Shown here piece after piece: positions 11,160 to 20,171 of a stretch of DNA of 64,000 nucleotides. A program made the position numbers and the translations under genes. Origin of the DNA: Roseivivax sediminis. GTDB taxonomy: Bacteria; Pseudomonadota; Alphaproteobacteria; Rhodobacterales; Rhodobacteraceae. Numbering within the stretch: the first letter of the stretch is position 1; every line of letters begins with the position of its first letter. The DNA is taken from contig NZ_FOMS01000015.1 in NCBI RefSeq assembly GCF_900112685.1, forward strand, positions 1 through 64,000, written 5' to 3'. The notes under the pieces were generated by a model. That model made no database searches and was not told the origin of the DNA. It saw nothing but the letters and a program-made list of their open reading frames with translations.

Positions 11160-13343
11160 ATGCGCCGCCTTGCCGCTCTCGCCCTTACCGCCTTCTGCCT
11201 CGCTCGGACCGCTCAGGCGCAGGAGCAGGAGCAGACGATCCTCGTGCTCGATGGCTCCGGGTCCATGTGGGGGCAGATCGACGGAACCGCGAAGATCACC
11301 ATCGCGCAGGACGTCGTGGGCGATCTGATGGAGAGCCTGCCAGAGGGCCGGGCATTGGGACTCGCCGCCTACGGGCACCGTGAGCGCGGCGACTGCACCG
11401 ATATCGAAACGATGGTGCCGCCGGGGCGCGAGACGCGGGGCGCCATCTCTGCGGCGGTGGGTTCGATCCAGCCGAAAGGCAAGACGCCGATGACCGACGC
11501 GGTCATCGCGGCCGCGGAGGCGCTGCGCTACACGCAGGAGAAGGCGACCGTGATCCTGGTGTCCGACGGCATCGAGACCTGCCATCCCGATCCCTGCGCC
11601 GCCGCCCGTACCCTGGAAGAAACCGGACTCGACTTCACCGCCCACGTGATCGGTTTCGACGTGGAGGACAGCGACGCCATCGGCCAGATGCGCTGCCTCG
11701 CCGAAGAGACAGGCGGCCGGTTCCTCGCAGCCGCGGATGCCTCGGAACTTGGCGCGGCGCTCCAGCAAGTCGCGGCGGCAGAGCCGCAGACGACCGAGGT
11801 CACCTTTCGCGCGACGCTGGGCGAGAACGGGCCCGAGGTGACCGATCCGCTGATCTGGGACATCACCGGCGAGGGCGAGTTGCCGGATCCGGCCGAGGGC
11901 GCGATGCTCACCCTGCCCCTGCCTCCGGGTGAGTACCGCGCCACCGCGACACGCGCCTCGGACGAGGAAAGCGCCGGTGCGGATTTCACAGTGGAGGCGG
12001 GGGCCGAGGCGACCGTGACCGTGGTGCTGCCGGCGCCGCTGCCCGGCGCCACGCTCGCGGCGGCAGAAGACGCCGTTGCGGGCGCGACGATCCCGGTCAC
12101 CTGGACCGGTCCGGACGCGGCGTCGGACTACATCGCCGTCTCGCAGCCGGACGACGCGGGCTACGTCAACTACACCTACACGCGCGACGGCTCCCCCCTG
12201 AACCTGACGATGCCGCCGCATTCGGGGACATATGAGCTGCGCTACATCCTGGCCGACGGCGACGCCGTGCTGGCGACCCGCGCCATCACCGTGACGCCGG
12301 TCGAAGCGGAGCTCGAGGCGGACGAGATCGCCGACGCCGGCGCGACGATCCCGGTGGTCTGGCTCGGCCCGGATTACCGCAACGATTACGTGGCCGTGGC
12401 CGTACCGGGAGAGGACGGCTATGTGAACTACACCTACACCCGGGACGGCTCCCCCCTGCGGCTGCAGATGCCCGCCGAGCCGGGTGACTACGAGTTGCGC
12501 TACGTGATGGCCCAGGACAGCACCGTCCTGACCACACGCGCGGTCCGGGTGGACCCGGTGACGGCGCGGCTCTACGCCGACGCGCGCGCCAATGCCGGCG
12601 CGACCCTGTCGGTAGACTGGGACGGCCCGGACTATGGCAACGACTATATCGCCATCGCGCGGCCCGAGGATACAGGCTACGAGACCTACAGCTACACCCG
12701 CGACGGCGCCCCGCTCGACGTGACCGTGCCACTGGAGCCGGGCCGCTACGAGCTGCGCTACGTCATGGCGCAGGAGAAGACGGTCCTCGCCGCGCAGCCG
12801 CTGGAGGTGGTGGATGTCACCGCCACGCTGAACGCGCCCGAGACCGCGCGCGCCGGCGCCCCGGTGCTGGTGACCTGGGAGGGGCCGGGCTATGACAAGG
12901 ACTATGTGAGCGTGTCCTTCCCGGGCGATCCGGGTTACGCGGCATTCCGCTATACCCGCGACGGCTCCCCGCTCGTGCTCGACATGCCGACCGCGGCAGG
13001 AGAGTACGAACTGCGCTATGTCGCCGCCAGTGTGGGCGAACAGGTGCTCGCCCGCCGCGCCATCACGCTTGAGCCTGTTTCCGCAGCCATCGACGCGCCT
13101 GACACCGTAGCTCCAGCCGCCAACATCCCCGTCACCTGGGAGGGGCCGGATTATCGCCGCGACTTCGTCGGCATCGTCGGGGCCGGTGCACCGGACGGCG
13201 AGTACATCCGCTACGTCTACACCAGCGAGGACAGCCCCGTGGTTCTGGCAGCGCCGGACGCGCCGGGCGACTACGAGCTGCGCTACCACCTCGGGCGCGA
13301 CAGCTCGGTCATCGCCCGCACACCGATAACGGTGGCGGAGTGA
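11160..13343 (+). CDS. Secreted VWA-domain protein with five tandem repeats
   Basis: A 727-residue exported protein. The ATG at 11160 starts a typical signal peptide (M-R-R-L-A-A-L-A-L-T ending A-Q-A-Q) with GGAG nine bases upstream; the longer in-frame extension is unlikely. A von Willebrand factor A domain follows at once (about 24-200) with the MIDAS motif DGSGSM. A linker domain (about 210-295) resembles a beta-sandwich. Residues 299 to the end are five repeats of 86, 86, 86, 87 and 84 residues, each with G-P-D-Y-x-x-D-Y, Y-T-R-D-G-S-P-L and Y-E-L-R-Y. VWA proteins bind partners through a metal ion. The repeats look like small beta domains for extracellular or periplasmic binding. The specific role is unknown. 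Confidence 0.9.
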   Translation: MRRLAALALTAFCLARTAQAQEQEQTILVLDGSGSMWGQIDGTAKITIAQDVVGDLMESLPEGRALGLAAYGHRERGDCTDIETMVPPGRETRGAISAAVGSIQPKGKTPMTDAVIAAAEALRYTQEKATVILVSDGIETCHPDPCAAARTLEETGLDFTAHVIGFDVEDSDAIGQMRCLAEETGGRFLAAADASELGAALQQVAAAEPQTTEVTFRATLGENGPEVTDPLIWDITGEGELPDPAEGAMLTLPLPPGEYRATATRASDEESAGADFTVEAGAEATVTVVLPAPLPGATLAAAEDAVAGATIPVTWTGPDAASDYIAVSQPDDAGYVNYTYTRDGSPLNLTMPPHSGTYELRYILADGDAVLATRAITVTPVEAELEADEIADAGATIPVVWLGPDYRNDYVAVAVPGEDGYVNYTYTRDGSPLRLQMPAEPGDYELRYVMAQDSTVLTTRAVRVDPVTARLYADARANAGATLSVDWDGPDYGNDYIAIARPEDTGYETYSYTRDGAPLDVTVPLEPGRYELRYVMAQEKTVLAAQPLEVVDVTATLNAPETARAGAPVLVTWEGPGYDKDYVSVSFPGDPGYAAFRYTRDGSPLVLDMPTAAGEYELRYVAASVGEQVLARRAITLEPVSAAIDAPDTVAPAANIPVTWEGPDYRRDFVGIVGAGAPDGEYIRYVYTSEDSPVVLAAPDAPGDYELRYHLGRDSSVIARTPITVAE
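12054..13340 (+). repeat. Five tandem ~258-bp coding repeats
   Basis: Units begin at 12054, 12312, 12570, 12828 and 13089, giving lengths of 258, 258, 258, 261 and 252 bases. Each encodes a conserved block, including G-D/T-Y-E-L-R-Y near the end and Y-T-R-D-G-S/A-P-L in the middle. The last unit is the most diverged (Y-T-S-E-D-S-P-V). Near-constant length and strong similarity point to duplication within the gene. Confidence 0.9.
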
Positions 13344-13353
13344 ACGTCGTCCC

Positions 13354-14439
13354 CTAGCGATAGAGCATCGAGCGTCCCTCGTGGAAGAGGTGTACATTCT
13401 GCGGCGCCGCGGACAGCTTCACACTGCGCCCGCGCAGTTCGGCATGCACACCCGGCAGCTTGCCGATCACCGGCTGGTCCGAGCCGGTCTCGAAATAGAG
13501 CAGCGTCACCTCGCCCAGCGCCTCGGTGATGTCGACTTTGCCCTCGTAGATGTAATCGCCGTCCGTCTCCTCGAAATCCTCGGGCCGGACGCCGACATTG
13601 ACCCGCTTGCCCTGATCGCCCGCCTCCGTCGCGACGGAGGATGCCGCGGTGCCGCCCCCCTCCATCTTCACGACCGTCTCAGCCCCGGTTTCGACGATCT
13701 CGCCCGGCAATAGGTTCATCGCGGGCGAGCCGATGAACTGCGCCACGAACTCGCTGTTCGGGGTCTGGTAGAGCTCCAGCGGCGTGCCCACCTGGGCGAT
13801 GCCCTTGTTGGCGAGCACCACGATGCGGCTCGCCAGCGTCATCGCCTCGATCTGGTCGTGGGTGACGTAGATCATCGTGGAGTCGGGCATCTTCTCCTTG
13901 AGTTGCGCGATCTCGATCCGGGTCGCCACGCGCAAGGCGGCGTCGAGGTTCGACAGCGGCTCGTCGAAGAGGTAGACCTTGGGATCGCGGACGATCGACC
14001 GGCCGATGGCGACGCGCTGGCGCTGCCCGCCCGAGAGCGCCTTGGGCAGACGGTCGAGATAGGGTTCGAGCTGCAGCATCCTGGCGGCATTGGCGACGGC
14101 GTCGTCGATCTCCGTCTTCGACTTCTTGGCGATCTTGAGGGCGAAGCTCATGTTGTCGCGCACGGTCATGTGCGGGTAGAGCGCGTAGGACTGGAACACC
14201 ATGGCGATCCCGCGCTGCGCCGGGGGCACATCGTTGACCTTCTGGCCGTCGATCTCGAGCGTGCCCGAGGAGATCTTTTCCAGCCCCGCGATCATCCGCA
14301 ACAGCGTGGACTTGCCGCACCCCGACGGGCCGACGAAGACCACAAGCTCCCCCTGCCGGATGTCGAGGTCGATGTTCTTCAGAACCTCCACCGTGCCGCC
14401 GTATGTCTTGCCGACATCGGTGAGTTTCAGGTTCGCCAT
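13354..14439 (-). CDS. aglK: Alpha-glucoside ABC transporter ATP-binding protein
   Basis: MalK/UgpC-type ATPase of 361 residues. Walker A GPSGCGKST (about 37-45), a Q-loop in F-Q-S-Y-A-L-Y-P-H, signature LSGGQRQR and Walker [11 protein letters not shown] are all intact, and a C-terminal OB-type regulatory domain runs from about residue 235. A strong GGGAGGAG precedes the ATG. It is the last gene of aglE-F-G-A-K, an order known from rhizobial alpha-glucoside loci, and energises import through AglF and AglG. Its stop lies 10 bases from the convergent VWA gene stop. Confidence 0.92.
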   Translation of the reverse strand: MANLKLTDVGKTYGGTVEVLKNIDLDIRQGELVVFVGPSGCGKSTLLRMIAGLEKISSGTLEIDGQKVNDVPPAQRGIAMVFQSYALYPHMTVRDNMSFALKIAKKSKTEIDDAVANAARMLQLEPYLDRLPKALSGGQRQRVAIGRSIVRDPKVYLFDEPLSNLDAALRVATRIEIAQLKEKMPDSTMIYVTHDQIEAMTLASRIVVLANKGIAQVGTPLELYQTPNSEFVAQFIGSPAMNLLPGEIVETGAETVVKMEGGGTAASSVATEAGDQGKRVNVGVRPEDFEETDGDYIYEGKVDITEALGEVTLLYFETGSDQPVIGKLPGVHAELRGRSVKLSAAPQNVHLFHEGRSMLYR

Positions 14440-14464
14440 GGCCGGTCTCCTCCCGTTTTCCTCG

Positions 14465-16117
14465 TCACGCGGCCTTCATCAGCAGCGCCGGCTGCCACGG
14501 GCCGAGGTGAAGCCGTCCGTCCGGCGCCGGGCCGGCCGAGCCCAGCTCGATGCCGATCTGGCGCCACTCACCCTCGGGCATCGCCAGGAGCCCCGGCTCC
14601 GGCGACAGGTTGAAGGCGCAGAAGATCGTCTCCTCCCCCTCGGACCGCGTGAACGTCAGCACGTCGCCCTCGGCCTGCATCCCGGTCTGCTCCCCGGTCA
14701 TCAGCGCACGGTGCGCGTGCCGGAAGGCGATGGCGCGGCGGTAGTGATGCAGGATTGCCGCCGGATCCTGTTCCTGCGTGGACACCGCGCGGTTGAGGTG
14801 CTCGTGGCTGACCGGCAGCCACGGGTGACCCGCGGAAAAGCCGCCGTTCTGGTTCGAGGGTTCCCACACCATCGGCGTGCGGCAGCCGTCGCGGCCCTTG
14901 AAGGCGGGCCAGAACTTCTTGCCATACGGGTCCTGCAGGTCATCGAAGGCGATCTCCGCTTCAGGCAGGGCCAGCTCCTCGCCTTGGTAGATGCAGCACG
15001 ATCCGCGCAGGCACATCATCAGCGTGTTGAAGCAGCGCGCGCCGGCCTCCGACATCTTCCAGCGCGACAGGTGCCGCGGCACGTCGTGGTTGGAGAACGC
15101 CCAGCAGGCCCAGCCCTGGGCGGCCACTGCCTCCACCTGTTCGAAGACGCCGGCGATATAGGCGGCCGTCGGCATCTTGTCGGACAAAAGCTCGAAGGCG
15201 TAGCTCATCTGGATCTTGTCGTCGCCGCCGGTATATTCGCCCAGCACCTCGAGCCCGCGCAGATCCTCGCCGACCTCGCCCACGGCGGCGGCGTTGTATT
15301 CGTTCATCAGCACCCGCAGCTTCTTGAGGAATTCCAGGTTCTCGGGCTGCGTCTTGTCGTAGAGGTGGTTCTGCCAGGTATAGGGGTTCACCGCCGGCGC
15401 GGTGATCGGGTTGCGCTCGCCCTCCGGCAGGGGCGGGTTGTCGCGCAATTCCTTGTCGTGGACGTAGAAGTTGATCGTGTCGAGGCGGAAGCCGTCGACC
15501 CCGCGCCCCAGCCAGAAGCGCGCGATCTTCAGAAGCGCCTCCTGCACATCCATGCAGTGGAAGTTCAGGTCCGGCTGCTCCACGAGGAAGTTGTGCATGT
15601 AGTACTGCATCCGCGTGCCGTCCCATTGCCACGCGGAGCCGCCGAAAATCGACAGCCAGTTGTTGGGCGGCGTGCCGTCCGGCTTGGGATCGGCCCAGAC
15701 ATACCAGTCGGCCTTCTCGTTGTCGCGCGAGGTCCGCGAGAGCTTGAACCAGGGATGCTCCTCGGAGGTGTGCGACAGCACCAGGTCGATGAACACCTTG
15801 AGCCCCAGCCGGTGCGCAGTGGAAATCAGGATGTCGAAATCGGCGAGACTGCCGAACATCGGGTCGACGTCGCAGTAATCGCTGACGTCGTAGCCGAAAT
15901 CCTTCATCGGAGAGGTGAAGAAGGGCGAGATCCACACCGCGTCGACACCCAGCGAGGCGACATGCGGCAGCCGCTGCGCGATCCCCAGAAGATCCCCGAT
16001 CCCGTCGCCGTTGGAATCCTGGAACGAGCGCGGGTAGATCTGGTAGATCACCGCCCCGCGCCACCATTCGGTGTTCGTGTCGTCGCGGGTGGGCTGAACC
16101 GCCGAAGCCACATTCAT
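14465..16117 (-). CDS. aglA: Alpha-glucosidase, GH13
   Basis: Cytoplasmic GH13 alpha-glucosidase of 550 residues without a signal peptide. It opens with the exo-glucosidase pattern W-W-R-G-A-V-I-Y-Q-I-Y-P-R-S-F. The nucleophile is D213 in G-F-R-L-D-T, the acid/base glutamate lies in V-G-E-V-G-E, and the third aspartate is in N-H-D-V-P-R. I use the ATG at 16117 with AAGGA upstream; upstream in-frame codons are not conserved-looking. It sits between aglG and aglK, 26 bases from the latter. It should hydrolyse imported maltose, sucrose, trehalose or similar alpha-glucosides to glucose, which the nearby glucokinase can phosphorylate. Exact specificity is not readable. Confidence 0.92.
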   Translation of the reverse strand: MNVASAVQPTRDDTNTEWWRGAVIYQIYPRSFQDSNGDGIGDLLGIAQRLPHVASLGVDAVWISPFFTSPMKDFGYDVSDYCDVDPMFGSLADFDILISTAHRLGLKVFIDLVLSHTSEEHPWFKLSRTSRDNEKADWYVWADPKPDGTPPNNWLSIFGGSAWQWDGTRMQYYMHNFLVEQPDLNFHCMDVQEALLKIARFWLGRGVDGFRLDTINFYVHDKELRDNPPLPEGERNPITAPAVNPYTWQNHLYDKTQPENLEFLKKLRVLMNEYNAAAVGEVGEDLRGLEVLGEYTGGDDKIQMSYAFELLSDKMPTAAYIAGVFEQVEAVAAQGWACWAFSNHDVPRHLSRWKMSEAGARCFNTLMMCLRGSCCIYQGEELALPEAEIAFDDLQDPYGKKFWPAFKGRDGCRTPMVWEPSNQNGGFSAGHPWLPVSHEHLNRAVSTQEQDPAAILHHYRRAIAFRHAHRALMTGEQTGMQAEGDVLTFTRSEGEETIFCAFNLSPEPGLLAMPEGEWRQIGIELGSAGPAPDGRLHLGPWQPALLMKAA

Positions 16118-16229
16118 CCGCGTATTCCTTTTTGCTTGGCGCGTCCCGCGCGCCTTATGGTCAGGTCTCGCCGCCTCCACGCGCACCGGGCGCGCCTCCC
16201 TTCCGGCGTCGAGTGCACCGTCCTCCCGG

Positions 16230-17492
16230 TTACTTCACGGACCCGGCAAGCAGGCCGCGCACAAGATACTTCTGCATCGCGAAGAACACCGCGAGCGGCA
16301 CCGCGATCGACACGAAGGCCGCCGCCGCGAGGATCCCCCAATCGCCGCCCCGCGATCCCAGCAGGTCGTCTGCGATCTTCACCGTCATCACCCAGTAGTC
16401 GGATTGCGACGGCAGGAAGACCTTCGCCACGAGCAGGTCGTTCCACGTCCAGAGGAACTGGAAGATGGCGAAACTGGCAAGGGCCGGGAACGACAGCGGC
16501 AGCACAATCTTGGTGAAGATCTGGAAATCGGTCGCCCCGTCCACCTTCGCGCATTCGATGATGTCGCGCGGCAGGCCGATCATGTAGTTTCGCAAGAGAT
16601 ATATCGCGAGCGGCATCCCGAAGGCGGTGTGCGCCAGCCATACACCGAGGAAGCTCTGCCCGATCCCGACCGCGTTGTGCAGCGTCAGAAGCGGCACAAG
16701 CGCGATCTGCAAGGGCACCACCAGCAGCCCCACGACCATCGCGATCATGAAACCGCGGGCGGCGAAATCCATCCATGCCAGCGCATAGGCTGCGAACGCC
16801 GCCACCACGATGGGGATGATCGTTGCCGGAATCGCCACGGTCAGCGTGTTGATGAAGGCCTGGTCCATGTTGTCGGAGGTCAGGATCTGCTCGTAATTGT
16901 CGAGCGTGAACTCCGGCGGCTGCGGTGCGGTGATGTAGACCGAAGGCGCGCGGTCTATCTCGTCCACGTCGACGTAACGGAAATCGCCGTTCTCCTGCAC
17001 CATGAGAGAGCGATCGAAGACCGGCGCGGGATCGGACAGGATCTCGTTGCCGTCCTCGTCGGTCTCGGGAAATTCCGGCTCGCCATCCGCAGGATAGGCG
17101 ATCTCGAGATTGGTGTCGTCCTGCTCTCCGTCCTCCATGATGAAGACTTCGTAGCGCGCGTAGGTCTGGCCGGGATCGGCCGCCCCGGGATCGCGCGACG
17201 TGAGGCCGAAACCCGACACGGAGCCGGACCCTTCCTTGTCGCCGAAGAGGTTGCCCTCCAGCACCCAAAGGTCGCCCTCCTGCACCGCCCCCTCGGCCGA
17301 AGGCGAGACGCGGTAGGCCTGGCTCACGCTGAAGGCCGCGCGCCACCAGCCGGACTCGGAGATCTGTTCGCGTTCCCGGAACGACGAGACCAGAAGCCCC
17401 ACTGTCGGGATCAGCCAGATCAGCACCAGCGCGATCACGCTGAGGTTGGTGGCGATGGACAGGCCCGATCTTTTTCCTGCGATATTGTCCAT
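16230..17492 (-). CDS. aglG: Alpha-glucoside ABC transporter permease with large periplasmic loop
   Basis: MalG-type permease of 420 residues, longer than the usual 280-380. After the first helix (about 16-36) comes an acidic soluble segment of about 165 residues (about 38-205), rich in D, E and G, then the permease core. The ATPase-contact EAA loop is present as E-C-A-K-V-D-G-A-T-D-F-Q-I-F near the C-terminal third. The ATG at 17492 follows G-rich SD-like sequence and lies 13 bases after aglF. Longer AglG proteins are known, but the extent of this insertion is notable. Confidence 0.92.
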   Translation of the reverse strand: MDNIAGKRSGLSIATNLSVIALVLIWLIPTVGLLVSSFREREQISESGWWRAAFSVSQAYRVSPSAEGAVQEGDLWVLEGNLFGDKEGSGSVSGFGLTSRDPGAADPGQTYARYEVFIMEDGEQDDTNLEIAYPADGEPEFPETDEDGNEILSDPAPVFDRSLMVQENGDFRYVDVDEIDRAPSVYITAPQPPEFTLDNYEQILTSDNMDQAFINTLTVAIPATIIPIVVAAFAAYALAWMDFAARGFMIAMVVGLLVVPLQIALVPLLTLHNAVGIGQSFLGVWLAHTAFGMPLAIYLLRNYMIGLPRDIIECAKVDGATDFQIFTKIVLPLSFPALASFAIFQFLWTWNDLLVAKVFLPSQSDYWVMTVKIADDLLGSRGGDWGILAAAAFVSIAVPLAVFFAMQKYLVRGLLAGSVK

Positions 17493-17505
17493 GTCCCTGC
17501 CCCTC

Positions 17506-18483
17506 TCAGCGCATCTCGCGGCGGGCCTGGACGATGTTCCAGACCATGACCGGGGTGACGATGACCATGATGACGAAGGCGACCGCGGTCGCGCGCCCGT
17601 CGTCGCGGAACATGTAATCCATCATGTAGGACGGCAGGATCTCGGTATCGAAGTTGCCGCCGGTCATCGCGTAGACGATGTCGAAGACCTTCAGCACCAG
17701 GATCGTGATCGTCGTCCAGACGACCAGGATCGTCGGCGTGATCTGCGGCACCTTGATCTTGAAGAAGATCTGGAACGGGTTCGCGCCGTCGATGATCGCC
17801 GCCTCGATGGTTTCCTCGGGAATGCCGCGAAGCGCCGCCGACAGGATCACCATGGCGAAGCCGGTCTGCATCCAGACCATGATGAACATGATGAAGAAGT
17901 TGTTCCAGAACGCGATCTGCAGCACGTCGATGGGCTGCATCCCGAAGAAATCCCGCACCGCGTTGATGATGCCGATGTCGGGGTCGTTGGCGTAGACGAA
18001 CTTCCAGATCAGCGAAGCGCCGACGAAGCTTATCGCCATCGGCATGAAGATCAGCGACTTGGCGATGTTGCCCCATTTCAGCCGGTCGGTGAGCTGCGCC
18101 ACCAGCAGCCCCATGAAGGTCGCCGCCGCGGGCACGAAGATCACCCACAGGATGTTGTTGAAGAAGGCCACGCGGAACCCTTCCTCCGCGAACATCTGCG
18201 CGTAGTTGCCGAGGCCGACGAACTGCTCGCCCGAGCGGTTGAAGAGCGAGCGCCAGAACGAGCCGACAACCGGGTAGATCAGGTAGAGCGACAGGAAGAA
18301 CGCCGCCGGGAAGATGAAAAGCCACGGCCGCACCATCGTCGCGCGCGAGATGTTGCGCCCCTGGTCGTCTGTCCGCGGCGGAAAGACCAGCCGGTCGAGC
18401 ACCCAGTTGGAGGCGTAGAAATATCCCGCGCAGCCGGCGACGGCGATCACGATGGTGATCAGTCCCTGGAACAACGGTGGCAT
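17506..18483 (-). CDS. aglF: Alpha-glucoside ABC transporter permease
   Basis: MalF-type permease of 325 residues. A GGAGGA Shine-Dalgarno precedes the ATG at 18483; the open frame extends further upstream but has no membrane-protein character there. About seven to eight hydrophobic segments are visible, with the EAA loop as E-A-A-I-I-D-G-A-N-P-F-Q-I-F-F. It forms the membrane channel with AglG. It follows aglE after an 88-base gap containing a strong hairpin. Confidence 0.93.
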   Translation of the reverse strand: MPPLFQGLITIVIAVAGCAGYFYASNWVLDRLVFPPRTDDQGRNISRATMVRPWLFIFPAAFFLSLYLIYPVVGSFWRSLFNRSGEQFVGLGNYAQMFAEEGFRVAFFNNILWVIFVPAAATFMGLLVAQLTDRLKWGNIAKSLIFMPMAISFVGASLIWKFVYANDPDIGIINAVRDFFGMQPIDVLQIAFWNNFFIMFIMVWMQTGFAMVILSAALRGIPEETIEAAIIDGANPFQIFFKIKVPQITPTILVVWTTITILVLKVFDIVYAMTGGNFDTEILPSYMMDYMFRDDGRATAVAFVIMVIVTPVMVWNIVQARREMR

Positions 18484-18532
18484 GAGGGGCCTCCTCCGAT
18501 GCTGGTACCGCCGTGTCGCCGGGCGGTCGCGG

Positions 18533-18559
18533 CGCGCGGCCCGCGTGCGGGGCCGCGCG
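18533..18559 (-). terminator. Hairpin between aglE and aglF
   Basis: Ten-base perfect arms (18533-18542 and 18550-18559) around a 7-base loop, lying just after the aglE stop in transcription order. There is no T-run, so complete termination is unlikely. In binding-protein operons such hairpins commonly protect the upstream message or cause partial termination, giving more binding protein than permease. Confidence 0.55.
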
Positions 18560-18571
18560 TCTGTCAGGCGC

Positions 18572-19924
18572 TCAGTTGAGCGTATCCCAGCGGCTCTGGA
18601 TGTCGGCGGCGACATCCGCGGCCTCGGCCCCGGTCACGTAGTCGACCATGCCGGTCCAGAACGCGCCCGCGCCGATCTCTGCCGGCATCAGGTCCGAAGC
18701 ATCGAAGCGGAAGGTCGTCGCCTCCTGCAGGATCTCCGCCTGCTGCTTCAGCGCGTCGTTGGCGTAAAGATCGTTGTTCACACCCAGATGCGCGGTCAGG
18801 AAGGCGTCCTGCGCCATCCAGATCTCGTGCGCGATGGGCAACTTGAGGAACTCGATCATCGCCGAGGCGCCCTCGGACGGGTTGGTGATCGCGAACAGCG
18901 TGCCGGCGCCCAGAAGCGGCTGGCCGAGGTCGGCCTCCTCGAAGGACGGCAGGTAGAAGAAATCCACGTTCTCGCCCTGCTCGGCGTCATCGGGGAAGAA
19001 CGCAGGGATGAACGAAGCCTGCCGGTGCATCGCGCATTCCGGCGGAATGGTGAACAGGCCCGCCGGGCTGTCGCGGAAGTCGGTCGTCGCCGCGTTCTCG
19101 GCGCCGCCGGCAACGAAATCGTCGTTCTTGGCGTACCAGCCGAATTCCTCGATCGCCTCGACCACCTGCGGGTCGTCGAACGGGATCTCGTTGGCCACCC
19201 ACTGGTCGTAGACCTCCGGCTCATGCAGGCGCAGCATCATGTCCTCGACCCAGTCGGTCGCCGGCCAGCCGGTCGCCGCGCCGGAGCCGAGGCCGATGCA
19301 CCAGGGCGTCAGCCCCTCGTCGGCCATGTCCTCGGTCAGCTCCTTCAGCTCTTCCATGCTCTCGGGCACGTCGAAACCGAACTCGTCGAAGGTGATCGGA
19401 TTGTACCAGACGAGGCTCTTCACATCGATCCTGTAGAACATGCCGTAGAGGTCTTCCTCGCCGTCCTCACCCTCGTATGTGCCGAGACTCACGAGGCTGT
19501 CGCCCGCGGCGTAGTTTTCGGCCACCCAGTCACCGAGCCCGTCGGGGAGCGGCTCCAGGTGACCCTGACTGGCCATGTCGGCGGCGAGCCCCGGCTGCGG
19601 GAAGACCGCGAGGTTCGGCGCGGAGCCCGAGCGCGCCGAGATCACGATGTCCTGTTCGAAGCTGTCGGAGCCGGAGTAGTTCACGCTCGCGCCGGTCGCT
19701 TCCTCGAAATAGCGGAAGACCTCGTCGACCTTGGCTTTCTCGTTGCCTGTCCAGGGGCCGGTGATGGTCACCGTCTCGCCCGACAGGTCGGTGGCGTCGG
19801 CAAAGTCCTGATACCCGTCCCAGGTGTAGTCGCCTTCGCCGATCGGGGTGTAGAGGTCCTGCGCGTGCGCCGCGCCGGCCAGAAGCCCCAGCGTCGTCGC
19901 GCTCGCGGTCAGTGCTCGTTTCAT
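18572..19924 (-). CDS. aglE: Alpha-glucoside ABC transporter substrate-binding protein
   Basis: Family-1 extracellular solute-binding protein of 450 residues. The ATG at 19924 begins a clean signal peptide (M-K-R-A-L-T-A-S-A-T, cleavage after A-H-A) and is preceded by GGGAGGA; the longer frame is rejected. The mature part has the aromatic-rich surface expected of an oligosaccharide binder. It is the first gene of aglE-F-G-A-K and faces the divergent aglR across a 247-base region with two operator-like palindromes. Confidence 0.93.
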   Translation of the reverse strand: MKRALTASATTLGLLAGAAHAQDLYTPIGEGDYTWDGYQDFADATDLSGETVTITGPWTGNEKAKVDEVFRYFEEATGASVNYSGSDSFEQDIVISARSGSAPNLAVFPQPGLAADMASQGHLEPLPDGLGDWVAENYAAGDSLVSLGTYEGEDGEEDLYGMFYRIDVKSLVWYNPITFDEFGFDVPESMEELKELTEDMADEGLTPWCIGLGSGAATGWPATDWVEDMMLRLHEPEVYDQWVANEIPFDDPQVVEAIEEFGWYAKNDDFVAGGAENAATTDFRDSPAGLFTIPPECAMHRQASFIPAFFPDDAEQGENVDFFYLPSFEEADLGQPLLGAGTLFAITNPSEGASAMIEFLKLPIAHEIWMAQDAFLTAHLGVNNDLYANDALKQQAEILQEATTFRFDASDLMPAEIGAGAFWTGMVDYVTGAEAADVAADIQSRWDTLN

Positions 19925-19990
19925 GTGTCCAGATCCTCCCGTGATCCATGGCGCCGATGTTCCGGATACCGACGCTGACAACGCCTTCTC

Positions 19991-20002
19991 CAAAGCGCTT
20001 TG
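19991..20002. promoter_or_regulatory. AglR operator candidate O1 (aglE side)
   Basis: The perfect palindrome CAAAGCGCTTTG lies 67 bases upstream of the aglE start. The central AAAGCGCTTT is a LacI-family type core and recurs at 20150-20159, next to the divergent regulator gene. Binding by AglR is inferred. Confidence 0.7.
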
Positions 20003-20149
20003 ACGAGGTTACGCTCCCGCGTTTGTTCCACCGTGTCAACGGGAACAGAGGCGGAAAAGGGCGAAATCCCTTGCCGCGCCGCGGCATTACCGGATCGCGA
20101 CGCCCCCTTTTCCCGCTCGGTGTTTTGCGGCTATCCTTCCGGCCAATTG

Positions 20150-20159
20150 AAAGCGCTTT
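20150..20159. promoter_or_regulatory. AglR operator candidate O2 (aglR side)
   Basis: AAAGCGCTTT, identical to the core of O1, ends 12 bases before the aglR ATG. Binding here would block aglR transcription, so autorepression is likely. The two sites are about 158 bases apart, which would permit looping. Confidence 0.7.
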
Positions 20160-20171
20160 GGATGGCCGGAG

